DNA of 64,000 nt, taken from Symbiodinium natans. Taxonomy: Eukaryota; Sar; Dinophyceae; Suessiales; Symbiodiniaceae. The stretch spans positions 174,001-238,000 of the forward strand of contig CAJNDS010002595.1 in the NCBI GenBank assembly GCA_905221605.1. The letters run 5' to 3'. The notes below the pieces were generated by a model that saw only the letters and a list, made by a program, of their open reading frames with translations, was not told where the DNA came from and made no database searches. Position numbers and translations under genes: made by a program. This document shows positions 21,970 through 33,457 of this stretch, one piece after another. The stretch's first letter is position 1. Every line of letters begins with the position of its first letter.

Positions 21970-22856
21970 ACATTCTCGAGGGTGACTCAGCTTCGGCTAG
22001 ACCACTGGAGGTAGCGTGGCGGCTTGGAGCGTTGACAAGTTAAAGGTCGAAGTGCGCGGTCGGAATTCTGGCCAAAAAATACCGGAGTGGAAGCGATAAT
22101 GCGCACGTTCACGGCTGCCGGCCCAACCGATTGCGAAGCGTGCAAAATCAGGGTTTGAGGCTTACACTTGAGGCGGCCTGCCTCTGCAATGGCCGCGCAA
22201 GCCGCACCCTACATGAATGCCTAAACCTGCTGCAGGACTGGTTTCACTGTTCAAGCCGATTGAAGGCCTGACGAACGACGTCCGATCTCACCATTTGCAA
22301 GCGCGCAGCGTTCGGTTCTTGAAATCACTTCAGCAACCACGAGCTGCATTGTCCATGGTCCATAGTGGTTTCACAGGCGCATCCAAACGGGCGACCTGCT
22401 AGCTAGCTTGCGTTCTGGCCAGCTTCTGCCAGGTCTTGAGGATTCGCCCGTGGCTTCCTCAAAGATCCCGATAGTTCGGACAGTAGCCAGGATCCTGGAG
22501 CATGTTGAGTTGATGATGCGGCCTTGATGTGCTCCGTACAGGACTCGGAGCGAGTCGAAAGCATACTAGCTTACTGGAACAACCGTCCGACGCATTTCAG
22601 AGCGAAGGCACACCCAGAAGCTCAACCCCTACAGGCAACGAGCTTGGCAGCGTGACTTTCCACCTTGAACAGCTCTGGGGCAGAAAAATCTGGCATTATG
22701 TAGCAAGAATGGGCCGGGACGTTTGAGACGTTTCCGACCTGTCCAGCATCTTTAGTGGATGAGCCGCTGGGCTTTGCCTGTGACGCCGTGGTCGGGCCAC
22801 CTGTGTCCAAGACCTGGCACCAGCAGCAAAAATCAAGCTATCGAAGCTATCGAATA
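21970..22856 (+). repeat. Right arm of large inverted duplication
   Basis: Inverted copy of 17745-18587. An 86-bp segment (about 22670-22755, between CTTGAACAG and GATGAGCC) is present here and absent from the left arm. The arms enclose a spacer of about 3.4 kb. Confidence 0.85.
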
Positions 22857-22859
22857 CGT

Positions 22860-24540
22860 GCTACAAGTGTTACATGTGGCTGAAAATGGCCCTCATTTGT
22901 TTCTGTGAACATGTCAATGAGGTGACTACTTCCGTGTCACGGGGCCAGGGTGGCTACTCACAAAGTCGGGCAAAGCTGAAATACCTCAAATACATTTTAG
23001 CTGTACCCACTTGCTTCCGTGTTGCCCAACATCACTGTTCTGTGTCGGCTGCAAATGACGCTCATACAAGCCATGTTCGTAGTGCCATACCTGAAGTTTA
23101 ATCCTTGGCAATGCAATTTGTGCGGCAAGGAGTACAGCTGAGTAGTCCATCAGTGACCGCCGGCTGCCATAGACATGTAATACTGCGGTCTTTAGTGAAG
23201 GGTCTGACAAGGAGCAACGAAGCTGAACAATGCTGTATATCATGCTTTGGAGACAACTTGTCAATCCACGCCCTGTGCGTGCTTGACTGTTTCACGCAGC
23301 TTGCTGCTGCAACAAGCGGCAGCTGGAGATTCAAAAAGTAATTCCGGCACGAATGAAAAGCCCCTGCAGCATGTTGTTCACACACGGCGGCTTGTTTGGT
23401 GCCAGCATCGAAATTACTTCAACTCTGACAGCATGCGCCTATCCGCCAGAAGATGCTGCATGGCAATGTTGATAAGTTGGCTCCACATGCACCACATGCT
23501 CCACATGACACACTTCATCGGGCAGTTTTGCACTGACTCCAAGCTTCTGCATTCACAACTCCTACGATCCGGTGAATCCTGTGAAAAGGTCTCTGACCAC
23601 AATTCTTCAGCGGTTCTGCCCGTGGTAGCAAAACTTTCGGCACCTCATACCACGTTGGGTCACTCGTTCTTGGGCCTGTCTTCACCTGCAACGCAAGCTA
23701 AAAGCAGTCTCGCCGCTGATGGAAAGGTTGTGGATTGCCCGAGCCTGGTTTCCTGCATTCAGCTGTCGCACTGGATGAACCCAATAGTCTTCGTATGTCT
23801 TCGTCAACTGTATGGCGCGGGCGTATGCGAGCGCAGGCCCCACCGCACATGGCCACATACTGGCCAGATCCAAACAGCCAACGATCAGTGACTTCTGCTG
23901 GCAGCCTCCTCGAAACAACCACGCGCTCCGCACGTGAACACTAGCAGTCACTACCCAGTAGCAGACCACTGGTGGAAGGCCTTTCCTGACGAGTCACTGA
24001 CGTCAGAAGCGGGCGAAGTGCTTGGCAGATCCCAGTGATGACTGGGTGACAAGACGACATGCCAAATGGATGCAAAAAAAGGTGAGTGCTTCATGCCCGC
24101 CGCGCATTGTACACGTATTGATTCTGCCCCACATTCCGCGCAAGAAGGGTGCAGAAACTTCCATTGCACGACGATACAGACGCATGAGCCGGGAGGTTGC
24201 TGAGCGGGATTTGTGCGATTTCCAAAGGCCCGCGGGAAGCGTCAACTCTGCCGGGCGCTCCACTTAAGTGCGCTGCTTCGCCGCTTCGAGAGGACATCTC
24301 CGTGTAGAGCTGTGGAGCATGTGGAGCTGCAGGTGCTCACGGACGTCGCTGACGACTTTTGACAGAAAAGCTCAGTGTGCCCTGTCAATATTCAGTCTGC
24401 TGGAGATCCGCCGTGACCGTGGGTGCAACAGCAGTACATTCAAACCACGCGCGGAGTGCCAGAGGGTGTGCCCGCCATTCCTGCAGAGGCAGAGCAGAAT
24501 GCTCTTAATTTCCGCTCTTTTCGCATGTGCCGTGCTCTCT
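22860..24540. other. Low-information stretch with one possible exon
   Basis: Mostly no protein-like frame. An exception is minus 23960-23700, which reads SLIVGCLDLASMWPCAVGPA, then LAYARAIQLTKTYEDYWVHP; it may be an isolated exon. At 24000-24260 both strands have charged frames and I cannot choose between them. Confidence 0.3.
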
Positions 24541-24544
24541 TGCT

Positions 24545-25430
24545 ACCCCTAGGCCACCCGTTCTCCCTGTCCCGTCATGGTCCCCCCATTGTGCCCCGTG
24601 TCCTGCAGCTTGCGCGTCCGGCAAGAAGTGCTCAGAGCGGAAGGCCACCAGCGACTGGCCCAGGAAGCGGGCACCTGACACTCCCAGGAGTTGGAAATCC
24701 GACAAAAACCACCGTGGGAACAGAGCTTACAAAGATACTTGACTTCGACACAGAACATAGAAAGCAACGCACACTGCACCTGGTAGCCGCCAAGCCGGTT
24801 CTGTCAAGTTCACTTCAAGGTCACCTGAGAGCTCCGCTTGGAGAGCACTGCTTAGGAGGGCGGGAAGGGGCTCTCTCAATGGGGGCCTCCCAAGATCCGC
24901 ATGCGCGGGATCCAGGACTTGCTCACCTTTGCCCGCCTCACGGGGCACATGGCCACCCTGAAATTCTTGAAAGTTTCAGAACAACTCAGAACAGTTCAGA
25001 CCAGTTCAGAACAGTTCAGAACAGTTCAGAACATACGTTCGCTTTAAGGCTTTGATCTGTGGATCTGTGCTTCCCAGACGTGAACCGCCTGCCAGAGGCC
25101 TGCAGGTTTCGGCGGTGTGCCGCGCAGGCACGACGCTGGACCTACCCAGTAGCAACAAACAGCTTTCCACTCATATCTGGGCGATCTGGCGATTCTCTGA
25201 GCTCCTGGCCAGCTGCGACAGAGACCTCATCTGCTCGCCTTATAAGCGGCTCCAAAGCGTTGGCGTGTGCACGGCATCGCACAACGACACCTTCTTGCAC
25301 TGTTTCCGATGTGACTGTACTGCAGCAACGAAGCTTGAAGGGCCGAGGGCCCCACGTGAGGCGACGTTCCCGATGGACATAGCGGTAGCCACGGACCTGC
25401 AACGCAAGGCTCTTCGCACTCTTCGTGCAG
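24545..25430 (-). CDS. Exon cluster of an unknown gene
   Basis: There are three minus-strand protein-like exons. About 25430-25146 reads RADEVSVAAGQELRESPDRP, then DMSGKLFVATG, with a GTAGGT donor. About 24945-24775 reads ADLGRPPLREPLPALLSSAL, then QAELSGDLEVNLTEPAWRL. About 24700-24545 reads DFQLLGVSGARFLGQSLVAF. A 10-bp tandem repeat (AGTTCAGAAC, about 24975-25034) lies in the intervening intron. It could be the 3' part of the glycosyltransferase gene to its right or a separate gene. No domain was recognised. Confidence 0.35.
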
Positions 25431-25587
25431 CGTGCTGCACATTCAGGGCCCGGCGGGGCGTGGGCCCTGCGGTACGTGGAGTACGGTAGGTAAGACAAAG
25501 CGTGGGGCACCTTAAGGCACAGATGATCATAGATGGCACAGAGTGGAGGGAGGGGGGGACAGCATGAATCTTGTATGCATGTCAGCA

Positions 25588-27857
25588 CTACCTACAACGC
25601 ACAAGAAAAAGCCGTGGCGCCATGGCAGGCGCATGCAGAAGGATGACACCACAGAAGCGGAGCGTCCTGAAGATATCCACGGCCAGGGCGTTGTGCCACA
25701 TCAGCGCCAGCCTCTCCTCCTCTGTAGGCCAGTCGTTTCTGTGCGCCTCTGGGTCCAAGCTAATGGGATGGCTCAGGGGTTGGCAGCGAAGGAGCCGCTG
25801 GGCCGCCACACCGTTGAGCCAGACCCCGGCAGCCTGCTCCACATTCAGGTCGAAGTACTCGTAGGCGACGCCCAGCGGGGGTGGCGCCTCCGCGCCGAGG
25901 TCCACAGGGCCTCGGACGTCCTCAACGTATGGGCCAAGGAACCTTCCTCCGAAGAAGAGGCCAGACACTGTCCGGAGGACGCGCAAAGACTCGAAGACAT
26001 TCAGAAAGGTTGAAGACGGCGAGAAATCCAGGAAGAGCCAGCGTCGGCCAGGTCCCGGTGAGTGTCGCGATCCCTCCTTCTCGTCCTTCACTTTCACGAA
26101 ACGCCGTGCCGCCTTCTTGACCTCCCCGAGCCACGAGCTTCCCGTGGCCTGCAGCGCCGCGAAGCTCTGCTCGACTGTCTGCGGCTCCACCTCGGCCGAG
26201 GCAGCCAGGGCCTCGACACCCGTGGCCTGCACCTGCAGCTCTCCGAGCCGCGGCACCGCAGGCGTCCAGGATGCCGACCAGCTTACCGGAACCGCCGCAT
26301 CCGCTGAGTCCGCCATGTCCAACAGCCCCTCCTCCGCCGGCTTCTCGCGGCACGGCAAGGCACCGCCTGCGCATCGGAGGTGGCGGAGCTGCTCCATCCA
26401 CTCCGGCCAGCGGGGTGCGCGTGAGACCGGCGAAGCAACCAGGGGCACATGCCGGTCCTCGTGGTACCGAGCCACCGGGAGCCCACCACCGAAGAGGAGG
26501 AACTCCAAATGCAGCGGATCCTCCTCGTCCTGCGGAGCTCTCGGGGCAAAGGCCCGACAGGCACTCACCGTCTCCGCCAGCGCCTCCACAGACCAGAAGA
26601 ACCGCCGCGAGTCCAGCGGGCTTTCATCGGTTTCTGGAGAGCGTGCGGCCAGCAGGCAGCGGCGCTCTCTGAGCGGCTGCAGCTGGTTTTTCAAAACCTC
26701 CAAAGTCCCGATCATGTCAAGAAAGCTCTGGAATCCAATGAGTCGGTGCACTGCCACGCCCTTCTGGATGTCCAGGAGATTCTCTCCGGGCCGCATGGCC
26801 CTGTTCACATCCGGAGCGCAGTGCATGCCGGGATGGTGGACAAGGGGCACTCCGCGGGAATGCGCGCAGAAGCCAATGGTAAGGTCATTGAAAGCCAAAA
26901 GCGGACATTCGGGACCCAGCAAACGCGAGGCCAGTACATCATAGGCTGCGGCAGAGACCAGCATGCCAGCTCCGCCACACGGATAATCATAGCCCAGGAC
27001 GTGCGCATCACTGAGCACATATCCAAACATTGCAGGCACCTGGGGATCATGGCCAGCCAGAAAGTCTAAGAGCACGTCCACCTGTAAGAAAGTGTCGTCG
27101 TCCGCCAGCAAGACCCAACGTGGAGGAGTGGCCAATCTGCTGCTGAGGCTGCTGACCTCAGCACCAGCAAGGCAGAGAAGTGCACTACGCCCATTGCCAG
27201 AAGCAAGGCCCTGCTCTTTTTTTGTTGCGTGTTGCGAAGCGTGAGACAAAGCTCCCGGCATTGGGGTGGCCGCGCATGAACTCCAACTGCCGGCTCTGGG
27301 CATCCCAGTAGTTGCCTTGACTGGCGAGTCACTCTGCAAACACGTGTCATCGTGGAGATCTCAAAAACTCTTGAACATGCTCAGACTCTGCCGCATGTTG
27401 TTGCCGTGTTGTTGCATGTTGCATGTTGCATGTTGCATGTTGCATGTCGCATGTCGCATGTCGCATGTCGCATGTCGCATGTCGCATGTCGCATGTCGCA
27501 TGTCGCATGTCGCATGTCGCATGTCGCATGTCGCATGTTGCATTGCATACTTTGCTGCTGCTGCCGCCGTCTTCGTCGCTTTCGTTGCCTGTCGTGCGAG
27601 CGTTCTGCTGCAAATCGTTCACGCTCACAGGTTTACTATCTTTGCAGCGTTCTCAGTCGAGCAGCTCTCGAGGCCATCGAAGCCCCCGCCCGCAGCGCCG
27701 CGCGACGTGTCTGGCTGCCACTGCCTGAAGACTCGGCAACAAGCGATCAAAGGGATTGGTTTGCTCGACTCTCATCTCCAGCCCCATGCGCCTCTCGCGT
27801 GGAGCCGTGTCCAGCCAGTCATCTACCAGGTAGATCCGCTGCAGGTCCACCCCAGAC
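25588..27857 (-). CDS. Fringe-like / GT31-type glycosyltransferase, spliced
   Basis: The product is a beta-1,3-glycosyltransferase-like protein, expected in the Golgi and acting on glycoproteins or glycolipids. The large exon (about 27156-25590) begins with RWVLLADDDTFLQVDVLLDF, where ADDDTF is the metal-binding DxD motif. It continues with YDYPCGGAGMLVS, the GGAG motif seen in fringe and core-1 galactosyltransferases, and HHPGMHC. A long C-terminal part follows with VAYEYFDLNVEQAAGVWL, beyond the usual family length and of unknown role. Two upstream exons are plausible: 27857-27725 (GVDLQRIYLVDDWLDTAPRE, GC donor) and about 27320-27254 (GNYWDAQSRQLEFMRGHPNA). The true 5' end with its membrane anchor was not found. 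The final residues before the stop at 25588 may be intronic. A heptamer microsatellite occupies the intron between the upstream exons. Confidence 0.7.
27411..27544 (+). repeat. Heptamer array (GCATGTY)n
   Basis: About 18 units of a 7-bp repeat. The first four or five units read TTGCATG, the next dozen or so CGCATGT, then TTG again. It lies in an intron of the glycosyltransferase locus, and the long frames through it are artefacts of a 7-bp period. Confidence 0.9.
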
Positions 27858-28057
27858 CTGAACCGACCCCCCAATCACACAAGGCAAACTTGCGCAACCA
27901 AGAGGGGTTTATGCAGCTCCTGCCTAAGCTGAGCGAAGCTGAGCGGCAGGCCAGGATTGCTCCAGCAGCGACACACGGTCTTGCCTTCTGACCAGGGACA
28001 AGCCTCGAATAGCCTCGAACCTGAAATGGGGCCTAGACACATCTAGGCACCAGCGTC

Positions 28058-28790
28058 TCAGGGCTTCACAGCGACCGGCTGGCCATCACCAACACCAGCA
28101 CCTGGCGGTTGCGGCAGGGGTTTGTGTAGGATTGTGAAGGGCTTAAACACAGTTCTTCCAACCCTCTGCAACAGCTCTTTGAACCCGCCTGGCCGGCCGT
28201 TGGGCGGCTTCTGCGGTAGCTGACCTGGAAGAGCAGACGTCCACAAATCCTTTGCAGTGGCGTAAAGAAGCAGCGCGGTCAGGCCTGTGCTGCATGGGCT
28301 CCGTAGTGCACGGCCTGAGCAGCCTCAAACTCAGCGAGGGTCCTGGCTTGCGAGCGGCTGCAAATTCCCTTGTGAGTGATTGCAAATTGCAAGCATCCTG
28401 CACTGACAACTCAAACTTGAAGGCCTGCTCTTGCAAAGATCTCGGTCCCGGAACACGACCATCCCCCGCAGAATGCTGGCCGGCAAGACACGAAGCGATC
28501 GCCAACATCTGTCCTGCTTCAGTGGCGGCGATGCTGGAAGAGGACTTCGGGCTATGTGGCTCTGGGGCTTGCAGGGAGAAGTACGTCTTCCAGCATGTCT
28601 CAAGCAGCCAACTCGGTACGAGAATGTCCAGACATCGCGAAGCCGCCAGGATGGCTCATCGGCGGCGCCTGGCGCTGTCCTTGGCAGCTCAAAGGTCTTA
28701 CCTGCCCCATCAGAGACGAATGTCAATTCTGGAGAATCTGAGGGGAGCACGCATGCAAGGAGGACATGGCGTTGCCACCCACCGGGCACA
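28058..28790 (-). CDS. Unknown gene, 3' exons
   Basis: The terminal exon (28224-28058) has an AG acceptor and reads QLPQKPPNGRPGGFKELLQR, then VGRTVFKPFTILHKPLPQPP, ending at a stop. An upstream exon-like frame near 28740-28620 reads LTFVSDGAGKTFELPRTAPG, then AADEPSWRLRDVWTFSYR. The dispersed repeat copy 2 (28392-28512) would lie in the intron. Basic, proline-rich tail with no family recognised. Confidence 0.4.
28392..28512 (+). repeat. Dispersed repeat, copy 2
   Basis: Partner of 1127-1252 in opposite orientation. By eye most positions match, with small indels around the C run. Confidence 0.55.
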
Positions 28791-28799
28791 GTAAGGCTC

Positions 28800-30130
28800 A
28801 GGAGGCCCATGCAAAGGAAGTTTAAACGAGTGCTCGCAAAAAGTCCCCCTTTCAAACGACCTGGGGCATCAGGAATCATTGAAGCTACGCGTCGGCTCTC
28901 GAACATCAGGCCATGGTCCTATCTTGACATCAGGCTATTCCAAGTCAGGGCCCTGTCCGGCCGCGCCGAAAGATGCTTTGAGCCCTCTCAGGCGGCAGCG
29001 GTGCAATTGCTTTGTCCCTCCTACTCAATTCAGTTGGCAGCATGGCTGTTCAGATGCTCCCATGTTCGGGGCTAATTTACATAGGTGCTCTTTTCCGGCG
29101 GCAGGTCGTGCATTCGGCACTTCTGGTAATGCCAGTGGACGTCTACACTTTGGAGTAAGAGCCTGACGGCTAAGTAAACTCAAAGTGAAAGCTCACAACT
29201 TGGCTCTGCTCGGGCTCTGCTCGTGCTCTGCTCGGGCTCTGCTCGTGCTCTGGCACCTGAGCCTTATCGAAAGCTTTGGGAGGCCGGGCGAAAACCGACA
29301 AGGCCAAGGGTCTCACCTTTGTCCGACCCCTTCCCTTTTCTGGGTCTGACCGTGAAACGATGTCAGCCTACGCGTTCAAGAAGCTCACCATGGACCAGTC
29401 CCGTCCATCGCATCGCAGGACTAGTCACGCCTGTGGCAAGTCAGACCCCCCATAGTGCCTGCCTCCGCCAAAAGAGACTCAGCACATTCCAGCACAGGAA
29501 TCACAGGAACCCTCCTGCCCACACATAAGCACAAGTCCCCCTCCCCCTCCCGCACGCTGGGCGCACTTGTCCGGGTCGTAGCGCGGGGAGTTGCGGGGTG
29601 TGCCGCTCCGCGGCGTGCCGCCTGCTCCGCTCCGCGGCGTTCCGCCCGGGAGGGCCGAGGAGTTCAGCTCTGAGACCTCCGCTCAGGGGCCAAACACAAC
29701 GACTAAAGTCGCAGCCTCCCTTCAAATCTCGAAACCGCGACTCGAGACGCCCCGCCTCAAAGAATTCGCCCCGCGAAAGGAAGAGGTGGTTCAGCCACCA
29801 GGCGGTGCTGATCCTCGGCACGGCAATCCTACACCCGTCAGCAGAAGCAGCGCATCACCTGCCTCACGTCAATGTCAATATACACCTTATTCTCTTCAAA
29901 TTCTAACTCGGTATGCGGACAGGCCTCTAACTTATGATCCCTTTTTGGGCTCTTTTGGGGGTGTTGTTATCATGCGGCCGTGTAATTGGCGGTGCCCGGA
30001 AAAAAATAACACAAAAAGTGACCACGGTTGCCATGTTCTGTCTATTTGCGCCCAGGTGTCTGCAGGAGGATCAGGCAGCTGGTCAAGATGGGCGGGCGCC
30101 AGTACCTTCCGCGCAAAAAACTGGGAGTGT
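28800..30130. other. No gene recognised
   Basis: There is a GCTCTGCTCG(T/G) tandem repeat at about 29205-29250 and a CCGCTCCGCGGCGT repeat at about 29600-29645. Plus frame 29660-29800 (ISKPRLETPRLKEFAPRKEE) and its antisense are both moderately protein-like, so neither is called. Confidence 0.35.
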
Positions 30131-30168
30131 CAGGAGCAAAAAGACATAATGAAACCCTCCATACTAAC

Positions 30169-32519
30169 CTCCATGTCAGCAAGAGGTAGCATGAAGACTG
30201 TCCGGGAGCTATCAGGGCATCGCAGGGAGCACGGTGCGAAGAAGGACACCAAGAGCACCACAAGAGGTGGGCCAACGAAGTAGAGCGTGCCTGAGCCGAG
30301 TGCCGAAGTGAGGAATGGACGTTTCTGCACACTCTCAGCCCGGCCGATGAAGCCGAACTTCGTCAGGAAGCGCCGGATCCTGGGCCGAGAACACCCTGAA
30401 CCTCCAACAGCGAAGGAGAGCCCCTTCTGGTATTCTTTGGCACTGCAAGGCGCCCGCCTGAAGGGTGCACCCTGCATGGTACCGCTCAGTGCCCACAAGA
30501 AGCCTGCCTCAGTCTCTTCGGGCGCAGGAACTCGCTGTAGACGGATGCGCTTCGGATTCAGGTGCGTGAACACTGCGTGAACTTAACAGTTCAACTTCGG
30601 CTCACTTTCGTGTTCTCAGCTTCAGCTCCCGACAAAGAGCATCAGCCGGAGAGCCTGGAGGGATTCGGCAGAATGGCTTAAACTGTCACGGAGTGCCTCT
30701 CAAGAGGTCCCCCCCCCCTGCCAGCAGGATCTTCCCAGCGAGGCTCTCGTAATCATGGAACTTGTCCGCATCATCCTGGCAAGCACGGGTTCCCGTAAGT
30801 TGGCAGTTGGATGAGGTTGGTCTGGGGTGACGGGGGGTCCTCGCCCTTGATCAGCAGCACCAGAATCACGTGGAGAACAGCACCGATGCCGAAAGCCAGG
30901 ACCACCTGCCACTGGAGTCACTGGAGGCATATGCTTCATGTGGCTTTTGAACAAGGACTCGGGCCATGTCCGGAGCGATGTCCACCGGAAGCAAGGTGTA
31001 GCCATACCTTCAGAGCTTTGATCAGCTATGATCAGTTTCGGATTGTGGCGATTGTGGGGGGTGCGGGAGCATAAGGAGAGCGGTCTGAGGCACCCGACCC
31101 GATCAGGAGCAGCAATGTGGACTCCACCAGCTGAGACAGAATAAACCTGGGGGCTACGAGATGTTTCCCTGCCGTGCAAAGCCCTAGTAGAGAGAAGCGC
31201 ATTCCCACGCTGCACGGACATGTCAGAGCATGAGAGACGTTGATGCGGGATGAATCCTGGTGATTGGACCCCATGTTCTTCCCCATCCAGGAACACTCCT
31301 GCTCCGAAGAAAAGATGGCACACTGAGACTGTCACAGGAGCTCCGCCAAAATCTCGAATAGTCTCAACCCTCTCCCATCGTAGCCGTACCTGTCAGGGGG
31401 GGACGGAGATGGGCAGAGCGACAGAGCGACAGGCAGAGCAGCCTCCAGATGTGGAGAGCGTGCAGAAACCTGGGATCAGGCTCCCCAAGCAAAGCTTTGC
31501 TGGCACCAAAAGCGGCACCCAAAACGGCAGCTTCCTCTTGGCCTCGTGATCCCACGCGCGGGCCAAGGGCGCGGCTGGGCAGCGAGCTCTAAGCTCACCA
31601 CAGCCACCAGACCCCAGATGACCTGAGAGAGCTTAAAAATGGGCAAATTCCCACAAACGAGAGAAAATCCGCTCGCCCAAGCTTTCAGTGGATCCGAACG
31701 ACGCGACAGAGCCCAATAGCGAAGGGAGATACTCCGGCTTTGGGCCACGTTAACGCTATTTTTTCTCGCTTTGTGCATGTGATAAGCATCGCTGGACAAG
31801 TTCAAATGTTGCTGAGAAAAGAAAAGAGAGAGAGATAAAAAAAAAAAAAAAAAAAAAACAGAAATTTTCTCCCCGAGCCACACGCTCGGTGCGTGAACGC
31901 GTGTGGGTGAGACATTCATGTCTCGTCTTCTTCTTATTCTGGACTCCAAAAAAGCACAAGAAATCACCAGCGGGGCAACGGCTGGATGGAGTTTGCCCAC
32001 CGCCTGCACCTCAATGAAGCACCTGGCAAGCCAAAGGAATTGCACGAACATAATGCTGTGCTTCAACACTTGAAAGCCGTGTCGACTGTTGCCGCTGCCG
32101 CATGGCATGTCTCCAAAGGTAACATGCATCGCGGCAGGGTGTTCTCGGAAGGGCAGCCTAAGGTCAATGCACTTGGGCCTTTGATCAGGGATGTCAGTCA
32201 AGCACGGTGTATCGCTACAGTACAGTTCAGGCAGGTCCTTTGCCTGGGCTCTTTCATCTGAAGCCGTGTGATCCTAGTGATGATGCGGTCCACTTCCCCC
32301 CTTCCCGCCCTGCCTTCGGCCGAAGAGGATGCAAAAGGCCATGAAGCAAAGCAGCGAGAGCACATTCGCTGGGAGCGTCCATCGCTTCTCGATGCTGAAA
32401 TGGGAAGCGCCCTGGCAAGCTTGCCGAACAGTCTATCAACTCGCACCCCAAGCGCACTCCAACATTTCGATGCCGTTGAACCTCGTTCAAGTGCTGGATC
32501 TCATACTCGAACCGGACGC
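30169..32519 (-). CDS. Possible IRP/GPR180-type membrane protein, at least six exons
   Basis: The exons are 32519-32482 (FEYEIQHLNE, GTTCAA donor), 32411-32314 (ASHFSIEKRWTLPANVLSLL, then CFMAFCILFGRR, GC donor), 32068-32004 (VLKHSIMFVQFLWLARCFIE), 31622-31599 (VIWGLVAV), about 30905-30835 (VVLAFGIGAVLHVILVLLIK), 30775-30717 (DDADKFHDYESLAGKILLAG) and 30290-30169 (GTLYFVGPPLVVLLVSFFAP, GTTAGT donor). The order is an 'FEY..LN' strand, then 'HFS..E', then several transmembrane helices, then an F-H-D-Y-E-S segment before another helix. This resembles the rhodopsin-like transmembrane family of GPR180/TMEM145. At least four helices are clear, and N- and C-terminal exons are missing. Some unknown polytopic protein is the alternative. 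Confidence 0.4.
31837..31858 (+). repeat. A homopolymer within an intron
   Basis: A run of about 22 A next to GAGAGAGA. Read on minus it is a T run between exons of the membrane-protein locus. Confidence 0.8.
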
Positions 32520-32529
32520 CTGCAGCCCA

Positions 32530-33450
32530 AGACCCCAAAGCCGGACCAACTCAATTTTCAACCTTTTAGCCCCGCTGTCAAGAACTGCAGCCCCATGAAA
32601 ACCACAAACAACCCAGACAAGCTCAAAGTCTCCAGCACGGCCTCAGCCCTCAGCCCCTCACTCCGATCTTTCAGCTTCTCACCGCAGTGAAGCAAGGCGA
32701 AGTACCAGACATGGGACCTGCTGAAGTGCTGACAGCTTCTGGTTTACGGTGTTTACGGTGCTTACGGTGCCCAGGACATCCGACCTCACGGTGTTCCGCA
32801 CTTGCCCATTCCAGGGCTCGCTCCACCTCTGTGGCTCTTTCAGGATTTTGCCCGCCTTCAGTCTTGTAGATACTTACATGTCTGTAGGTAGGTCCCTAGG
32901 TATGATATGCATGTAACATATTGGGTGTCAGTCACTGTTAAAGCCCATGGCGGATCCTTGTTCGGGAGCTCTTGAGGTCAGGACTGGCCGTCGGCGCGGA
33001 CGTTCAAGGTCCAAGATTTTCGGGCCTTCTTGTTCCGCAGGCAAGGGTCCTCCAAACATGGGAGCCTGGGGTCGTTTGGGGCTCCAAGGAGTTTAGGGTT
33101 CGGGGCCGTTCGGGGTCTGTGCTTTCTCCCTGGTGCATTTCAAGGGCTGTCGAAGCTCTGGCCAGCTGGTGCTTCGCTCTGCCGCTATGCTTCAGAAGCA
33201 GGCGTACATGGCCACGCGTCGTAGAGTCCTCGATGCGGAGAAGCTCGTTCCAGTCCTGCCATCGCTATGCTTCTTGATGCCACAAGAAATCATGGAAGTG
33301 CAGCGTTGCAGGAAGACCAGTGAGGCTTTCTCCGCTCCCAGCATGCACAGGTCTGAAGCTAAGACCTCACCTAGATCTGAGAAGGAACAGAAGTGAATAG
33401 ATGGGAGGGGACCGAACAGAGAGGACGTCGCCATCGGGACGAAGGCAAAA
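32530..33450. other. No gene recognised
   Basis: It includes a GTTTACGGTGCTTACGGTGC-type 9-10 bp repeat at about 32742-32768 and a telomere-like GGAGTTTAGGGTTCGGGG at about 33087. Plus frame 33190-33395 is charged and could be coding, but has no support from splice motifs. Confidence 0.35.
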
Positions 33451-33457
33451 AGAAGCC

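Noticed and set aside
27347-27628. Frames with HATCDMR or SHVACRM repeats
   Set aside because: A 7-bp microsatellite read in three frames gives the same 7-residue repeat on both strands; not a protein.
29591-30283. 230-codon plus-strand frame (ISKPRLETPRLKEF...)
   Set aside because: It overlaps a membrane-protein exon on minus that has a splice donor (30168) and a clear helix; the plus frame has no domain or splice support.
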